A stretch of DNA of 33,954 nucleotides from Perkinsus marinus ATCC 50983. Lineage: Eukaryota; Perkinsozoa; Perkinsida; Perkinsidae. The translations under genes and the position numbers were made by a program. Shown here piece after piece: positions 1 to 10,430 of the stretch (its first letter is position 1; each line of letters begins with the position of its first letter). The stretch covers positions 77,138-111,091 of the forward strand of contig NW_003209678.1 in the NCBI RefSeq assembly GCF_000006405.1. Direction: 5' to 3'. Below the pieces are notes generated by a model that ran no database searches, was not told the origin of the DNA, and worked only from the letters and a program-made list of their open reading frames with translations.

Positions 1-33
1 AACACACATGTGCATATTAAATTGACACGCACT
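1..33. mobile_element. Element 1, truncated right end
   Basis: Matches the inverted-repeat end of the complete element 1 copies (AAATTGACACGCACT). It is cut by the window edge and lies in the CK1 intron that precedes the exon at 170. Confidence 0.6.
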
Positions 34-135
34 AGAGTCTCACTCTAGTGATATGAAAAACATATTCCACGACTACTGCATATCACCGCGAATATCGCGT
101 TTTTCACAGAGTATTTCGCCACTTTACGTAAAACG
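34..135 (-). repeat. Third interspersed repeat family, copy 1
   Basis: The reverse complement of this stretch matches 2521-2625 over about 100 bp, sharing the blocks CTAGTGATATGAAAAACA, TTCCACGACTACTGC and CGCGAATATCGC. The two copies are inverted with respect to each other and flank the visible CK1 exons. A weaker relative may occupy 1578-1795. Confidence 0.6.
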
Positions 136-169
136 GGTTGTGAAACTCCATCGAAGGAACTTCATTAAG

Positions 170-2499
170 GGTTGGCGGAAACCACCGAGAATAGTTGTAG
201 TCCTCAGGTGTTAACTCGAGGGTTTCCAGCGGAGTGGGCAACATATCTTAACTATTGCAGAGCGTTACGGTTCGAGGACAGGCCGGATTATGCCTACATT
301 CGGAGAATATTTAAGGATTTGTTCATGCGGCAAGGTAATATTTCTGCAAAAAAAGGGAAAATAGGAAAAGAAAAAAAATGAAAAAACAGAAAAAAAATTA
401 AAAAAAATGAAAAAAAATGAAAAAAATGAAGAAAACAAAAAAAGGAAAAAAGGCCATTGTGTAATTGGTATCACTTCGATCACTGCTATTAGTCATGCTG
501 TGTTCGTGGATATGTTATTTACATTACTGTGCTATTATCCTATCATCACTTGGCTAGGTCAGCCGCTATACAATTACAAGTAGACCTTACAAACTCCATA
601 AAGGCCTTGCGCAATGTTGGAGTCGCCAATTTTTCAAATTTTGCGAAATTAATATTTTTTTTGCCGGGTTTTCGGAATTTCCGTTTTCATTGCCTTTCGT
701 CATGTCAGGATTCCAAAATGATGGAATTTTCGATTGGATGCAGTTGAACAACTCTGGGAATTCTCGGGGAGTAAGGATGACCAACCAGGGCTCGATGGTA
801 GCAGCACTTGGCGTGGTATGGGAAACAGGGACAATATTATAATGATCGGGGTTTGCGGACTTCATTCGAATATGGGAAAAATTTCGGTTATTCGTGTTGG
901 TGACAATGAGGAAATTTCAGGATTTCTTGTTGTTTTCTGCATATTCCTGTCCCAAGTCGTGTGTGAATTTTTATATTGTAAGAGTGGGAAAATGTGCATA
1001 TGGTCAACCATATGTGTTGGTGACAATATGGAAATGCTGAGGAAATTTGGGGAGATTTTCGTTGGTTTCTGTACATCTCTACTAGAAGTTGTATAAAGAC
1101 TTCTATAAGGAAGCTCCTAATCTCAGCTGAGAACAGCGAACATATATTCATACTCCAACACCGTTGTGAATAGGGAACCCCCGAGCTCAGCTGAGGAAAC
1201 CAGGTATATAGTTGTACAGTGTTACCTGTAGGATTGGAGCACATTTTCGCATCCCTCAGCTGAGCTCAGGAGTTTCTCAATTATTGCATTTTACAGACGA
1301 ACTCGGGTAGAAGTGTACAGAAAACAAGAATAATTTTCGGGAAATTCATCATAATTTTTTTCATATTGTGCGTATTTTCCCACTCCCTTACTTTGCAGTG
1401 GTTTTTTATCATCAGGTTGATAAGCGAGGATTGGTCGAACCACGCAGACGGAATCATACGAGGTGAGGACCCTGGGCTCCTGATATTGGTCGTAGATCTT
1501 ACTTTTCATCAGGGAGGACGGTACTGGGATGGCCATCGGAGGAGAAGGTAATATTTACAGCGTTTTAGAGGAGTTTCATCCGTTTAACATGAAGTGGCGT
1601 AATACTTTGTGTACACTAATGGGCGTATTATTTCTGCAACCGTAAGTGAATTGTGAAATCTGGTGACACTCCAATGCTTCGCCAAATTGGAGCGGATTAG
1701 TAAATGTGTCTTGAAGTATGAAAATATGAGGGCCTTATTATCTCTTGTAAGAAGTCGAACTTCTTAACGCGAAGTGATTTACGTTAAAACTTAACCGCTT
1801 GAAAACGAGATCGATTACGTAGGAGTTGGTGAATAATAATATGTGCGCGCGTACATCTTTTGTAAAGATATAGTGTCTAGGAGAGCCTACTCAGAGGGTA
1901 ATACGACATAGTAGATTGATGGTTTGATTTGATGGTGAGATTTCACATACAGTGTTGAGTGCCAATTTGATACTATGCAGATGTGAAGAATGTGCATTTT
2001 CTATTCCGGGATTAATGATAGTGAACAACTTGTCACTATCATAGTCTCGAAAGGTTACTTTTATCACATCACATGTTCATAGCAATGTTTACATTGTTTA
2101 TGCGATATAGTTTCAGATCTCGGAGAATAACACACATTTGCATCATATCAAATTGCCACGCGCCGTATGTGTGCGGTCTCCCCCTGATTATCAAACCCTC
2201 ATGTTTTCAGATCCAGGGAACTTCAATGCAGATGGACGACAAGTTGATCGGTAGTTACTCTTGTGAATGTACTTTATGTAAATGACTATGTTTTCAGAAT
2301 GCATCAAACGAGTCGGGGTAAATCTGCGGGGAAAACTGTTGTTGTTCTTTAGCTGTTCTCAGGTCGCCGGGCAAAACCAAATTTTTTGGAAAGGTTTTTC
2401 GGTTCAGTGTGTGGACGTAAAACTGAAATCGATTAAGTTCCTGTTATTATCATTGCAGTATTTAAGCTCTCCGGAGACGATGACTACGATGGTCGTTGA
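170..2499 (+). CDS. CK1: Casein kinase 1, C-terminal part (5' end outside window)
   Basis: Exons at 170-334, 709-770, 1416-1462, 1513-1547, 2211-2250, 2298-2317, 2363-2416 and 2459-2499 (TGA). All junctions are GT-AG and the phases join without a break, giving 153 codons. The first exon encodes the end of a CK1 kinase domain ([20 protein letters not shown], then [14 protein letters not shown]). The second supplies the family's closing motif (NDGIFDW). The rest is a basic Gly/Arg/Asp tail ending in DDDYDG-R. CK1 is a Ser/Thr kinase of cytosol and nucleus; the catalytic N-terminal lobe lies before the window. The exon 2 donor is uncertain: 770|771 (GTAAGG) or 797|798 (GTAGCA), both phase 0. One exon is only 20 bp. 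The intron at 335-708 is A-rich, and the introns at 771-1415 and 1548-2210 are swollen by mobile elements. Family call is firm; the tail exons rest on phase logic only. Confidence 0.85.
335..708 (+). other. CK1 intron with A-rich low-complexity tract
   Basis: Positions 345-450 are an almost pure A run interrupted by G and TG (AAAAAATGAAAAAA-like). I see no element copy and no coding exon. The acceptor is CATGTCAG at 701-708. Confidence 0.6.
873..1387. mobile_element. Element 2, three nested or adjacent copies in a CK1 intron
   Basis: 873-960 is a fragment in minus orientation. 983-1212 is a minus copy with two head units, the second decayed. 1217-1387 is a plus copy carrying CCTCAGCTGAGCTCAGGAG, the mid-element GGGTAGAAGTGTACAGAAA and the tail GTATTTTCCCAC. 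Together they fill most of the 645-bp intron 771-1415, whose empty length would be near 50-100 bp. Confidence 0.75.
1950..2165 (+). mobile_element. Element 1 copy (216 bp) in CK1 intron
   Basis: Left end CAGTGTTGAGTGCCAATTTG, right end CAAATTGCCACGCGCCG, flanked by TA at 1948-1949 and 2166-2167. This suits a Tc1/mariner-like TA target duplication. It ends 45 bp before the exon at 2211. No transposase is encoded. Confidence 0.8.
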
Positions 2500-2520
2500 T
2501 CGTATTGGAATATTCTATTC

Positions 2521-2625
2521 ATCGTTTTACGTGAAGTGCCGTACAACTTGGTGAAAAACGCGGCGATATTCGCGCTAAGCAGTAGTCGTGGAATGTATTT
2601 CTCACTAGTGTTTTTCATATCACTA
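2521..2625 (+). repeat. Third interspersed repeat family, copy 2
   Basis: Inverted partner of 34-135, beginning 22 bp after the CK1 stop codon. It contains GTTTTACGTGAAGTG at one end and TTTTTCATATCACTAG at the other. Confidence 0.6.
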
Positions 2626-2910
2626 GGGTGGTGAAACTCCATTGTTTTTCTGTAAAGTAACAGAAGGAGTTGTTGTACAGTATAGTTTGTTCGTGACAGT
2701 AGTAGTAATAATGATATGCAATGACCGTTTATGGTCTACGTGATGATGTTGTTTACATTGAAACTTGCATGATATCTCTCTCGATCGTTACCATTGTGAA
2801 AATGTTGCATCATTGGTCGCGTATGCCTACTATTAATCGCAGTGCTTTTTACTTGGAAAGTTATTGCGTATATATAAACGTGAGAACAGTCGTTGTGTTA
2901 TAGTAGTGGT

Positions 2911-3335
2911 CAGATGAGTATTGGAGGAATATATGTTTGGTTTTCTCAGTTGAGCTCAGGAGTGAACACAGTGTTGGAGTAGGAATATATGTTCGCTTTC
3001 CTCAGTTGAGCTCAGGAGTGAGCACAGTGTTGGAGTAGGAATATATGTTCGCTTTCCTCAGCTGAGCTCAGGAGTGAACACAGTGTTGGAGTAGGAATAT
3101 ATGTTTGCTTTCCTCAGTTGAGCTCAGGAGTGAACACAGTGTTGGAGTAGGAATATATGTTCGCTTTCCTCAGCTGAGCTCAGGAGCTTCCTCACTAATC
3201 ATGGAAGTTTATATACGAATTCGGGTAGAAGTGTTCAAAAACCAGCAAGAAATTCCCAAAATTTCCCCAGAATTTTCATATTGTCATCACCAACACTTGT
3301 AGTTGAACATGTGCATGTTTTCCCTCCCACACTAG
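2911..3335 (+). mobile_element. Element 2 copy with 5 tandem head units
   Basis: Head units start at 2911, 2969, 3025, 3081 and 3137, so the period is 56 bp. Each runs CAGTGTTGGAGTAGGAATAT ... TCAGCTGAGCTCAGGAG. A single non-repeated tail follows (about 3186-3335: TTCCTCACTAAT, GGGTAGAAGTGT, CACCAACACTTG, ending CCCACACTA). It lies between CK1 and the carrier gene. Confidence 0.9.
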
Positions 3336-4039
3336 GTGACCTAGTCTAGGTCGCAGCAGACTTGTTCTGTCACTAATGTTTATATCGAGATGGCATTATG
3401 GAAATGATGATGGCGATCCTTTTTATACTCACGTTGTCCAAGTATGAGCAAAAGAGCCGCGGTTGAGTTCAGCAGATGGTCGGGGGAATCATATCCGTTA
3501 CGGATAATCCGTAGATGAACAATTTGTGAGTATTCACCACAAGAATAATTGCAGTATTGGCTAGTAAACGGATGGAGACAAATTGCCGAGGAAGCTCGGG
3601 GTCACAGAGGATCGGCAGAAGAAGTATGCCTTTTCAAAGTGTCCGTCGATTCTATGTTTTATAAAATTGTGTAGTGAGTCACCTGTGTGTCACTTAAGTG
3701 AAGTCACTTTAGGTGAGCTCAGAGTAGGCCAAGGCTTCAAGTCGAATCACCCTACGCATGATTTTGGAAGACTGCCGAATTGCAGTGTAAATGGATTTTG
3801 TTATGATGAGAGAATCGTGGTGAAAGTAAATAATAGAAAATTATCTATTTATTTTTAGAAATATTTCTCGTCTGTTATACCACACTTCTGTGAACAGATC
3901 ATTCTTCGTAAGAAGAGGGTTCAGTGCGTGTTTGCATGACTGGTTTATTTATTCCGACTGTGGCCACTATTTGAAGTTGTGTTTGGTAATATTATCATAA
4001 TTCATACCGCACCTTTCGTAGTAACTTGCCTCTTTTTCC
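3336..4039. other. Intergenic stretch upstream of the carrier gene
   Basis: I found no exon that joins to a neighbour. A 91-codon open frame at 3583-3858 has no signature. The end is pyrimidine-rich (TTTTTCCATGCAG at 4033-4045) and runs into the carrier start codon. Confidence 0.4.
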
Positions 4040-7000
4040 ATGCAGGCTCACGCTGATGAGAAGTGGTGGGTTAGACCACTCGCTGGAGCTCTTGCTAGCC
4101 AAACTGCTGATTTTTTCACGTACATCATTGCATTAAGAGTGTTCACAGTGTTGAAGTAGATATCCCATCGACACTTCGAAAACTCGACTGCAGCTTTCCG
4201 GGGAGGCTGGAGGAGTCAAACGTTATCATGGAATGGCTGATGCGATAAAAAAGGTCGATCTTGATCGCTAATTTCGTTGTTATGTATTTTCTCTATGGAG
4301 CTAAGGCAAATTTTTGAGACTAAATCTTTGAGAGTTTTGGAATTTTCGACACGATACGTGTCAATTTGATATGATGCAAATGTGTGTTATTTTCCGAGAT
4401 CAGAAACTATGTCGCATAAACAATGTAAACATTGCTATGCACATGTGATGTGATAAAAGTAACCTTTCGAGACCATGATAGCGACAAGTTGTTCACTATC
4501 ATTAATCCCGGAATAGAAAACGCACATTATTCACATCTGCATAGTATCAAATTGCCAAGCACTATATTAAGAACTCCGTGTAGTTAATCTCAACTCCTTC
4601 ATCTGTTTCCCTTTGCGTCGAAATTTGAAGTGGTTCTCCTTCCTCCCGAATTCATCATTGCCACGACTGTATCAAGTGGGCACTAAGCCCTGTAGTGGTA
4701 TCTTTTCACAAACGGCAATATCCCCTCTCTGTAGGTTTATCAAAACGAAGGCACTTCTGGTTTGTACAAGGGCTTCTCAGCAGCTCTAGTGCGACAAGGT
4801 CTATACAGGGGTCTTGTTTTTGCACTATACGAACCCCTGAGAGACGAGACCTGCAAGCTACTCGGCGAAGACAGTAAGTGCTTGATTTCAGGAGTTGCCA
4901 AAGCTATATTATTGGAATTCTCACACGGTTTAGGGCAGGAGTGTACAGAAATCAATGAGAATTTCTCGAATGGTTGATCATGTGCAAATCCACACTGTTA
5001 TCGGTACGTCGATCCAGTGTTGGAATATATGTTTGTTTTCCTCAGCTGAGTTAAGAAGTTTCCTCACTAGGTATAGTAGTTCCACACGAATTTACCAGAA
5101 ACGTGTAAAATCGTTTCCCATACTTCTTCAATTGGTCAGAATTCGTGACATCGTACGAAGCGCTAGTATGCATATATCTTCACCAAGGAGAGAGTTGTTG
5201 TTCCTGTGCAGTGTTGGCATATATTTGCTTTCCTCAGCTGAGCTTGGGCGTTTCCTTACTTATTGTATGTGTACTAGAGTAGGACTGTTCAAGAACCAAT
5301 AAGAAATTCCTCGAAATTTTCATATTCTCACCAACACATGCAGTTGACCATGTGCATATTTTTCCACACACAACGTATCGGCTTCCGATTGATCGTGAAA
5401 AACCTAAACCATTTCGGCGCTTCTAACAATTTTACAGACGATTTTCTTGGATTTTTTCAGAATCATCAGCGTCTCTGAAAGTGAAGATTCTCGCAGGAGG
5501 AGTCGGTGGTATTCTCGGCTCAGCTTTGATCAACCCCGTAGATGTTATAAAGGTGAGCACTTCTGTCCGATGAAAACCAATTTCATTTCGCGGCAGGTCA
5601 GAATGCAAGGCGATTTGAAACTGGGAGCTGAAAGGCGTTATCGAAACGTTTTTGATGGACTTTTCAAAATGTATAAAAGCGAAGGCATGCGGGGAATCAG
5701 GTTGGTCACTCGAAAGTACAGTACGTGCCAATTTGATACTATGCAAATGTGGAGAATGTGCGTTTTCTATTCCGAGATTAATGATAGTGATCAACTTGTC
5801 GCTATCATATTCTCGAAAGGTTACTTTTATCGCATCACCTGTTCATAGTTTCAGATTGATTCTCATTATCTCGGAAAATAACGCGGAACATTTTTCACAT
5901 TTTCGTATCAAATTGGCACGCACTGTAATGAATTGATGGAAAAATTTTCTTCAGTGTTGGGGTCATCCCGAATATGCAACGTGCATTTTTGGTGAACGCG
6001 GCTGAGTTGGCGACCTATGATCAATGCAAGGAAGAAATCGTTAAAATTTTCGGCGATAATACGTTCAGGTGAGTAAAAGTGGGTGAATTATTCCGCTTCG
6101 GTTGAACGATTATTCAGTTATTTCGTTTCTTCGATGATCGCTGGTCTCGTCGCAGCCGTTGTGAGCACACCTGTTGACGTAGCGAAGACTCGTCTCATGA
6201 ACCAAGATCTTACAAAGGGAAGGTAAGTATTCGTACACCATCAAAAACAGTGTTGAAAAAAGAGGAATATATGCTCGCTTTCCTCAGCTGAGCTCAGGAG
6301 CTTTTTCACTAATTATACGAACTTGGGTAGAACGGTATAGAAATGAGCAAAATTTTCCTCCAAATTTCCATATTGTCACCAACTTATGTAGTTGACCATG
6401 TGCACTGGTATCATCAACCTCAGAGTGTACCGTGGCTTGACCGATTGCTTATTGAAGACGGTGAAGTCGGAAGGTCTGTTTGCCGTATATAAAGGCTTCA
6501 TCCCGAACTGGGTAAGACTTCCATGATATTAGTGCAGTCTCTCTCTCCTCTTCATTTCATGCCTTGAAATTTTTCACCCGAATTTCAATAATTTACTTGA
6601 TTGCATATGAAGATCTATCAATTCCTTGTATTTCGACAAATGCTGTTTTTTTTGTCGGTATGTTTTTATAATGGTCATGTGCTATTTTATTGGATCATTG
6701 CATAGATTCTTGACAAACTTTCAGGAAGAAACTCAGAAAAGGGCATTTTTTTCCAAGAGAATTATTGAAAACAGTCGTTAAAGAATGAGAGAAGTGCATT
6801 TTTTGCGAGAGAAGTGATCGAATTATTCAAACCAGTCCGTATAAAAGGTCCTTCTCCAAGAGAAGTTATGGAAACCAGTCGGTCAAAGAGTAGATAAAAG
6901 CTGGAAAATGAAAAAATATTTTTCCGAAAGCAAGTGGGAAAATTATTGAAGATTTGGGCAAAACAATTAAATTTCCTGAAAAGACTATAGCCCCGTCTTC

Positions 7001-7140
7001 TCTACCATATCGCTGATATCGTGTATGAGGACGATAATACTGCAAGTTTCCATTTCCAGGTTCGTATTGGTCCGTACACAACCATCGCATTCGTGGCCTT
7101 TGAAGAGTACCGCAAACAAGCAGTAAGGTTATCATCGTGA
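4040..7140 (+). CDS. Mitochondrial carrier, UCP4-type (SLC25 family)
   Basis: Nine exons: 4040-4119, 4160-4253, 4735-4873, 5461-5552, 5597-5700, 5955-6068, 6118-6222, 6424-6511, 7060-7140. They total 897 nt (298 aa), the usual carrier length, with all phases consistent. The three SLC25 repeats each show the signature: PIDTSK (29-34), PVDVIK (130-135), PVDVAK (226-231). [18 protein letters not shown] in repeat 2 and [20 protein letters not shown] in repeat 3 resemble UCP4/UCP5 more than ADP/ATP carriers. It should be an inner-membrane six-helix transporter; substrate (proton, fatty acid or dicarboxylate) cannot be told from sequence. The exon 4 acceptor could be 9 bp later, also in frame. Introns 2, 3, 5 and 7 hold mobile elements. 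A 5'-extended form using the AG at 4044-4045 as an acceptor is possible, but the ATG model is complete. Confidence 0.93.
4352..4564 (-). mobile_element. Element 1 copy in carrier intron 2
   Basis: Inverted ends ACGTGTCAATTTGATA and TATCAAATTGCCAAGCACT, with the family's interior block AAAAGTAACCTTTCGAGAC. It makes up about 213 of the 481 bp of intron 4254-4734. Confidence 0.8.
4905..5374 (+). mobile_element. Element 2, three partial copies in carrier intron 3
   Basis: 4905-5000 is a tail only (GAGTGTACAGAAATCA ... ATGTGCAAATCCACACTG). 5015-5110 is a head plus a truncated middle. 5209-5374 is a near-complete copy starting CAGTGTTGGCATATATTTGC. Intron 4874-5460 is 587 bp because of them. Confidence 0.75.
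5719..5925 (+). mobile_element. Element 1, complete 207-bp copy in carrier intron 5
   Basis: Starts CAGTACGTGCCAATTTGATA and ends TATCAAATTGGCACGCACTG, clean inverted repeats flanked by TA at 5717-5718 and 5926-5927. Removing it and one TA leaves a 45-bp intron, the normal size here. This is the best copy for defining the family ends. Confidence 0.9.
6248..6405 (+). mobile_element. Element 2 copy in carrier intron 7
   Basis: Single head unit (CAGTGTTGAAAAAAGAGG, CCTCAGCTGAGCTCAGGAG) and a tail to TTGACCATGTGCAC, missing the last few bases. Without it intron 6223-6423 would be about 43 bp. Confidence 0.85.
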
Positions 7141-7918
7141 AAAACATTACTCAATGAATTTTGACTCCGCTTCGGTTCTGCTGTATTTCCTTATTATTTC
7201 TATTTTCCGGCATAAGCTCTCGAGTGGGATAGCGTCCTACTTTGGTTTGCAAGTGTCTCTATGATCAACTATGGCGTTGTTGAGGAGTGTTGTGAAAAAT
7301 ATGGGAAATTATCGGTGTGCGAGAATACGCGCATGATCAACTACCTGTGTTGGTGATAATACGGAAGTTCTGAGGAACTTTCCGCAGATTCTTATTGGTT
7401 TTTGTAGACTTCTAGCCGAATTCGAAACCCCCGAGCTCAGCTGAGAAAAGGGAACATATATTCCAACACGGGGGCTTCTCGCTAAACACCATCTCGGTTG
7501 GCATCCAATACGCTCACACACTCTGGCATCGGGCACGCCAAAGCATGTATTCATTTGAAACAGTAGGGGGCATACAAAGAGACTGCGGTGTGCAAGGGCG
7601 AGCCTTTACAACAACAGAATACGCGAACAACGGTCTGTCCTGCGTGGCATCGCACTGGGCCGTCGTATTTTCCTTCTTGGACGTATATGCGGGCTCTACC
7701 CCTACGGCCTGACATTCCTTCAACATTTAGTATGAGAGCTCACTACTATGGCGTTGTGCTTGGCATGATGATGATGATATCAGGTTTTTTGTAAGCTTGT
7801 TGTGACTGCATGGTGTGAGGGTTTTCCGCTGGGACTTCACGACTATTCTTCTCTCTAGGGATTTCGTGCATGAATAGCAACCTTGGTAATCAGCCAATCT
7901 TCTCGTTGTGATTGGGAC
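7141..7918. mobile_element. Intergenic stretch with an element 2 copy (7314-7471, minus)
   Basis: The copy contains GCATGATCAACTACC, TGTGTTGGTGATAATA and CCGAGCTCAGCTGAG. The rest holds no exon I can join. TTCTCTCTAG at 7850-7859 before the next ATG is a possible acceptor for a 5'-UTR intron or a trans-spliced leader. Confidence 0.6.
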
Positions 7919-9048
7919 ATGTCAAACGCTGCTGCTGCCGCCACACCGATGAGCTCACCTTCCAAAATTCGAAACAAACCTGGTGAACTTTACAGCTGAC
8001 GAGATCGATGCTCTCAACGCCTCCAATGATCAGGTCGTTTCAGCGCTCGACCGTCGCTCAGTCCCTCTAGAATGCATCGAGGGCGCGGAGAACTGTCCAT
8101 GGACAGTACAGTGGCAGGGATGGACACCATGGAGCGTTCGTTAGCGGTGTAACCTTGGAATGAGTATACATCTTGGAAATATTGTGATTGACGAAATTTG
8201 TTAAAACAACGACATCATTCATTTCGTTAAGACATTTGGGTGTAGAACGTGCGTGACCATCTGTTGGAGTAGGAATATCCGTCCGCTTTGAGTTCCCTCA
8301 CTACTTATAGGAGTTCGGGTAGAAATGTACAGAAAACGATAAAATTCATCACCAACTAACGTACTTGACCATATGCATATTTTTCCCCCTCTCGCAGGGA
8401 GCCCGAGGTTAATCGAATCGCCTTGTCCGCTCGTACCGACTCTCATCAGCGTCAACCAGAGTGAGCATGTTCCCCTATACCACTCTTGTAAAACGACACA
8501 GATTTCCACAAAACATGTACGAGAGATCTGAAGAAAGGAATACAACAGAACGAGAAAATGAAAACGAACTTGGACGGTGAGGAGATCATTCTTAAGGTGG
8601 CCGACTTTTATCAGGCATGAGACCTTGATCGCACGGCTAAGGCGTCGAGACGGACAACAGAGGGAACACTCACTACGAGAACCCGTACAGGAAGACTCGC
8701 AGGTGGGCTCTGGATTTCTGCTTTTTCATGGTGGTTTAATATCAGAGGAAGGGAGCTCATGTAGCCATGATCAGACAGCTGCGAGCGAAACTCGATAAAG
8801 AAGGTAAGAGCGGTAAATCTTTGTATGAATATTGTTTTTAGCGGAGCGAAGGATCGATCTGAAGATATCTCGAGGGGAATTCAATGCAGTGGTGACACTA
8901 AAGAGAGTTGAGCCAGTTTGTTTTGTGCATCTTCGTCGCAGCCTGAAGAATCGGGAAATCCTGTCGAGTCGTATTCCGGGAAAGTCATACGCTCAGCTCC
9001 ATCAGGACATAAGCGACGACTGAAGCCGCAGGTAGGGGCTCCCATCCC

Positions 9049-9102
<54 letters not shown>

Positions 9103-9850
9103 TTTCTCCCCGTAGCCATCACCTCGGCGAAATCCGCGCAATAAGTCGAAATTTCTGCGCAGAAGGCCTATGTTCAACCGCACGCCAGTAAGTCCGTACG
9201 TGGGAGTCGTAGAGTGGTGTTCGTTATTCAGATTATACCCAACCTCCTTGATGGAGCTGATCTCACTGCTGAGCTCCCAAGGCTCTTTCCTGGTCTGAGA
9301 GGTGAGTATTCTATCCTACAATAATCGCGCGCGCCATCCTAATCGATTAAGACGACTTTCAATGAGCATTCATCCACCTGGCACCTATACATCAAAGTCG
9401 CTCAGTCCAGTCTATGTGAAGAAGTCTTCCTTGTTCAGGTCATCAGGGAGGCCTCCGTATCCTGCTGCGACCGGAAACCTCTACAACAGTTGATGCAAGG
9501 GACGAAAATGGTGAATCCAACGACTACAATCCGCTCTCGGGCGGCGATGGATCGATAGCGGAAGTGGCAGCGACGGCTAAGCGTAGAGAAATTTTCGGAA
9601 GCGTTCACAGGAACATAATGATGCAGCTTGGGGATGAGATGCGACGGTAACATGAAGAAATCCGAGTTAAAATGTGACTCTACTGGACAGGTACAAGACC
9701 GAATTGCAACACCGCCTCAATAACATTATGCGAGTTCTAGAGAGCGAACGGAGCCCGAGAAATCAATATTCTCCCACGTCAACGGCTCGGGGCGCAGCGA
9801 GGCCGTCCTTTCTGTATTCTCACATCCCACCCATGACCGCTAGGTTTTGA
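7919..9850 (+). CDS. Unknown charged, partly coiled-coil protein, 12 exons
   Basis: Exons 7919-7982, 8034-8139, 8398-8460, 8502-8576, 8615-8702, 8746-8803, 8842-8888, 8942-9031, 9116-9187, 9232-9301, 9439-9646, 9691-9850. They total 1101 nt (366 aa) and every phase agrees. I do not recognise the family. The N-terminus is Ala/Ser/Pro/Arg-rich. A Glu/Arg helix-prone middle follows (YERSEERNTTERENENELGR, then RQLRAKLDKEAERR). Next are a very basic stretch (KRRLKPQPSPRR ... KFLRRRPMFNR), a short hydrophobic patch (IIPNLLDGADL) and a C-terminal helix (YKTELQHRLNNIMRVLESER). No signal peptide or membrane span. It could be a cytoskeletal, centrosomal or nucleic-acid-binding scaffold; this is only composition. 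The donor at 8139 is the least certain junction. Intron 8140-8397 carries element 2, and intron 9032-9115 is mostly a CAT microsatellite. Confidence 0.7.
8259..8392 (+). mobile_element. Element 2, internally deleted copy
   Basis: Head CTGTTGGAGTAGGAATATCC, then GGGTAGAAATGTACAGAAAA, CACCAACTAACGTACTTGAC and CATATGCATATTTTTCC. The SacI-like palindrome core is deleted. The tail's pyrimidine run merges with the acceptor CTCTCGCAG at 8397. Confidence 0.7.
9049..9102 (+). repeat. (CAT)18 microsatellite inside an intron
   Basis: Eighteen uninterrupted CAT units within the 84-bp intron 9032-9115 (donor GTAGGG, acceptor CCCCGTAG). The reading frame resumes cleanly at 9116. Confidence 0.95.
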
Positions 9851-10430
9851 ATGATCGTGATGAGTGTATGCTTTGATGTTGTTGAGTTCCCTAGTGATTG
9901 TGTGAGTTCAAAGTCCAACGCCGACAACACGGCTTAGTTGAACTCGCATCGATGCACATTAGCTCACGAGGGAGCAGTTCTAGCCTATTAAATTGGCTCG
10001 TTCATCACGCCAAGAAATGCTGCTCACAGGGCGAGGTAACCACGGCCTAGACACTTACCTTTCCTCTCGGATTCTGTGACTGGGGCAAAGAAATATATTG
10101 ACTTTTTTCTTTATTATGACGGATTTTATATCACATCGGTTATCATTTTCTTTCTCTCGTTCAGTCTGGGGAGAATACACACATGTGACGATGAAGATAT
10201 GAAAAAACCGAGGAAATGTTGGTTTCCGAACATGAATTCGTATAAGCTTCTACTAATGAGGAAACTCCTGGGCTCAGCTGAGGAAAGCGAACATATATTC
10301 CTCCACCACTGCTCTCGTTAAACGTCTGTACATATTCGTAACACAACCCCACAGTGTCGAATACAGTCATTAAGTGAACCTCTCTGATGTTAATAAATGT
10401 GAGATTATCAGCTCTTCTCCGAACTGTTTA
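9851..10430. other. Gap between convergent genes, with element 2 at 10168-10314
   Basis: The minus-oriented copy shows TTCGTATAAGCTTCT, GGCTCAGCTGAGGAAAGCG and TATTCCTCCACCACTG. Nothing else recognisable. The two flanking genes converge here, so it holds both 3' ends. Confidence 0.6.

Noticed and set aside
2282-2554. Alternative reading of the CK1 3' exons as one 90-codon frame
   Set aside because: It ignores three good 42-47 bp introns; the spliced frame gives a hydrophilic tail with a stop and consistent phases.
2911-3180. CRISPR-like array of regular 56-bp units
   Set aside because: Units are contiguous near-identical tandem repeats without unique spacers, in a eukaryotic genome, and end in a transposon-like tail.
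7588-7794. Short opposite-strand frames between the carrier and the next gene
   Set aside because: No motif and no splice sites that join to either neighbour.
8881-9183. Poly-Met and poly-Ile frames over the CAT run
   Set aside because: Translation of a microsatellite lying in an intron; flanking exons join in frame without it.
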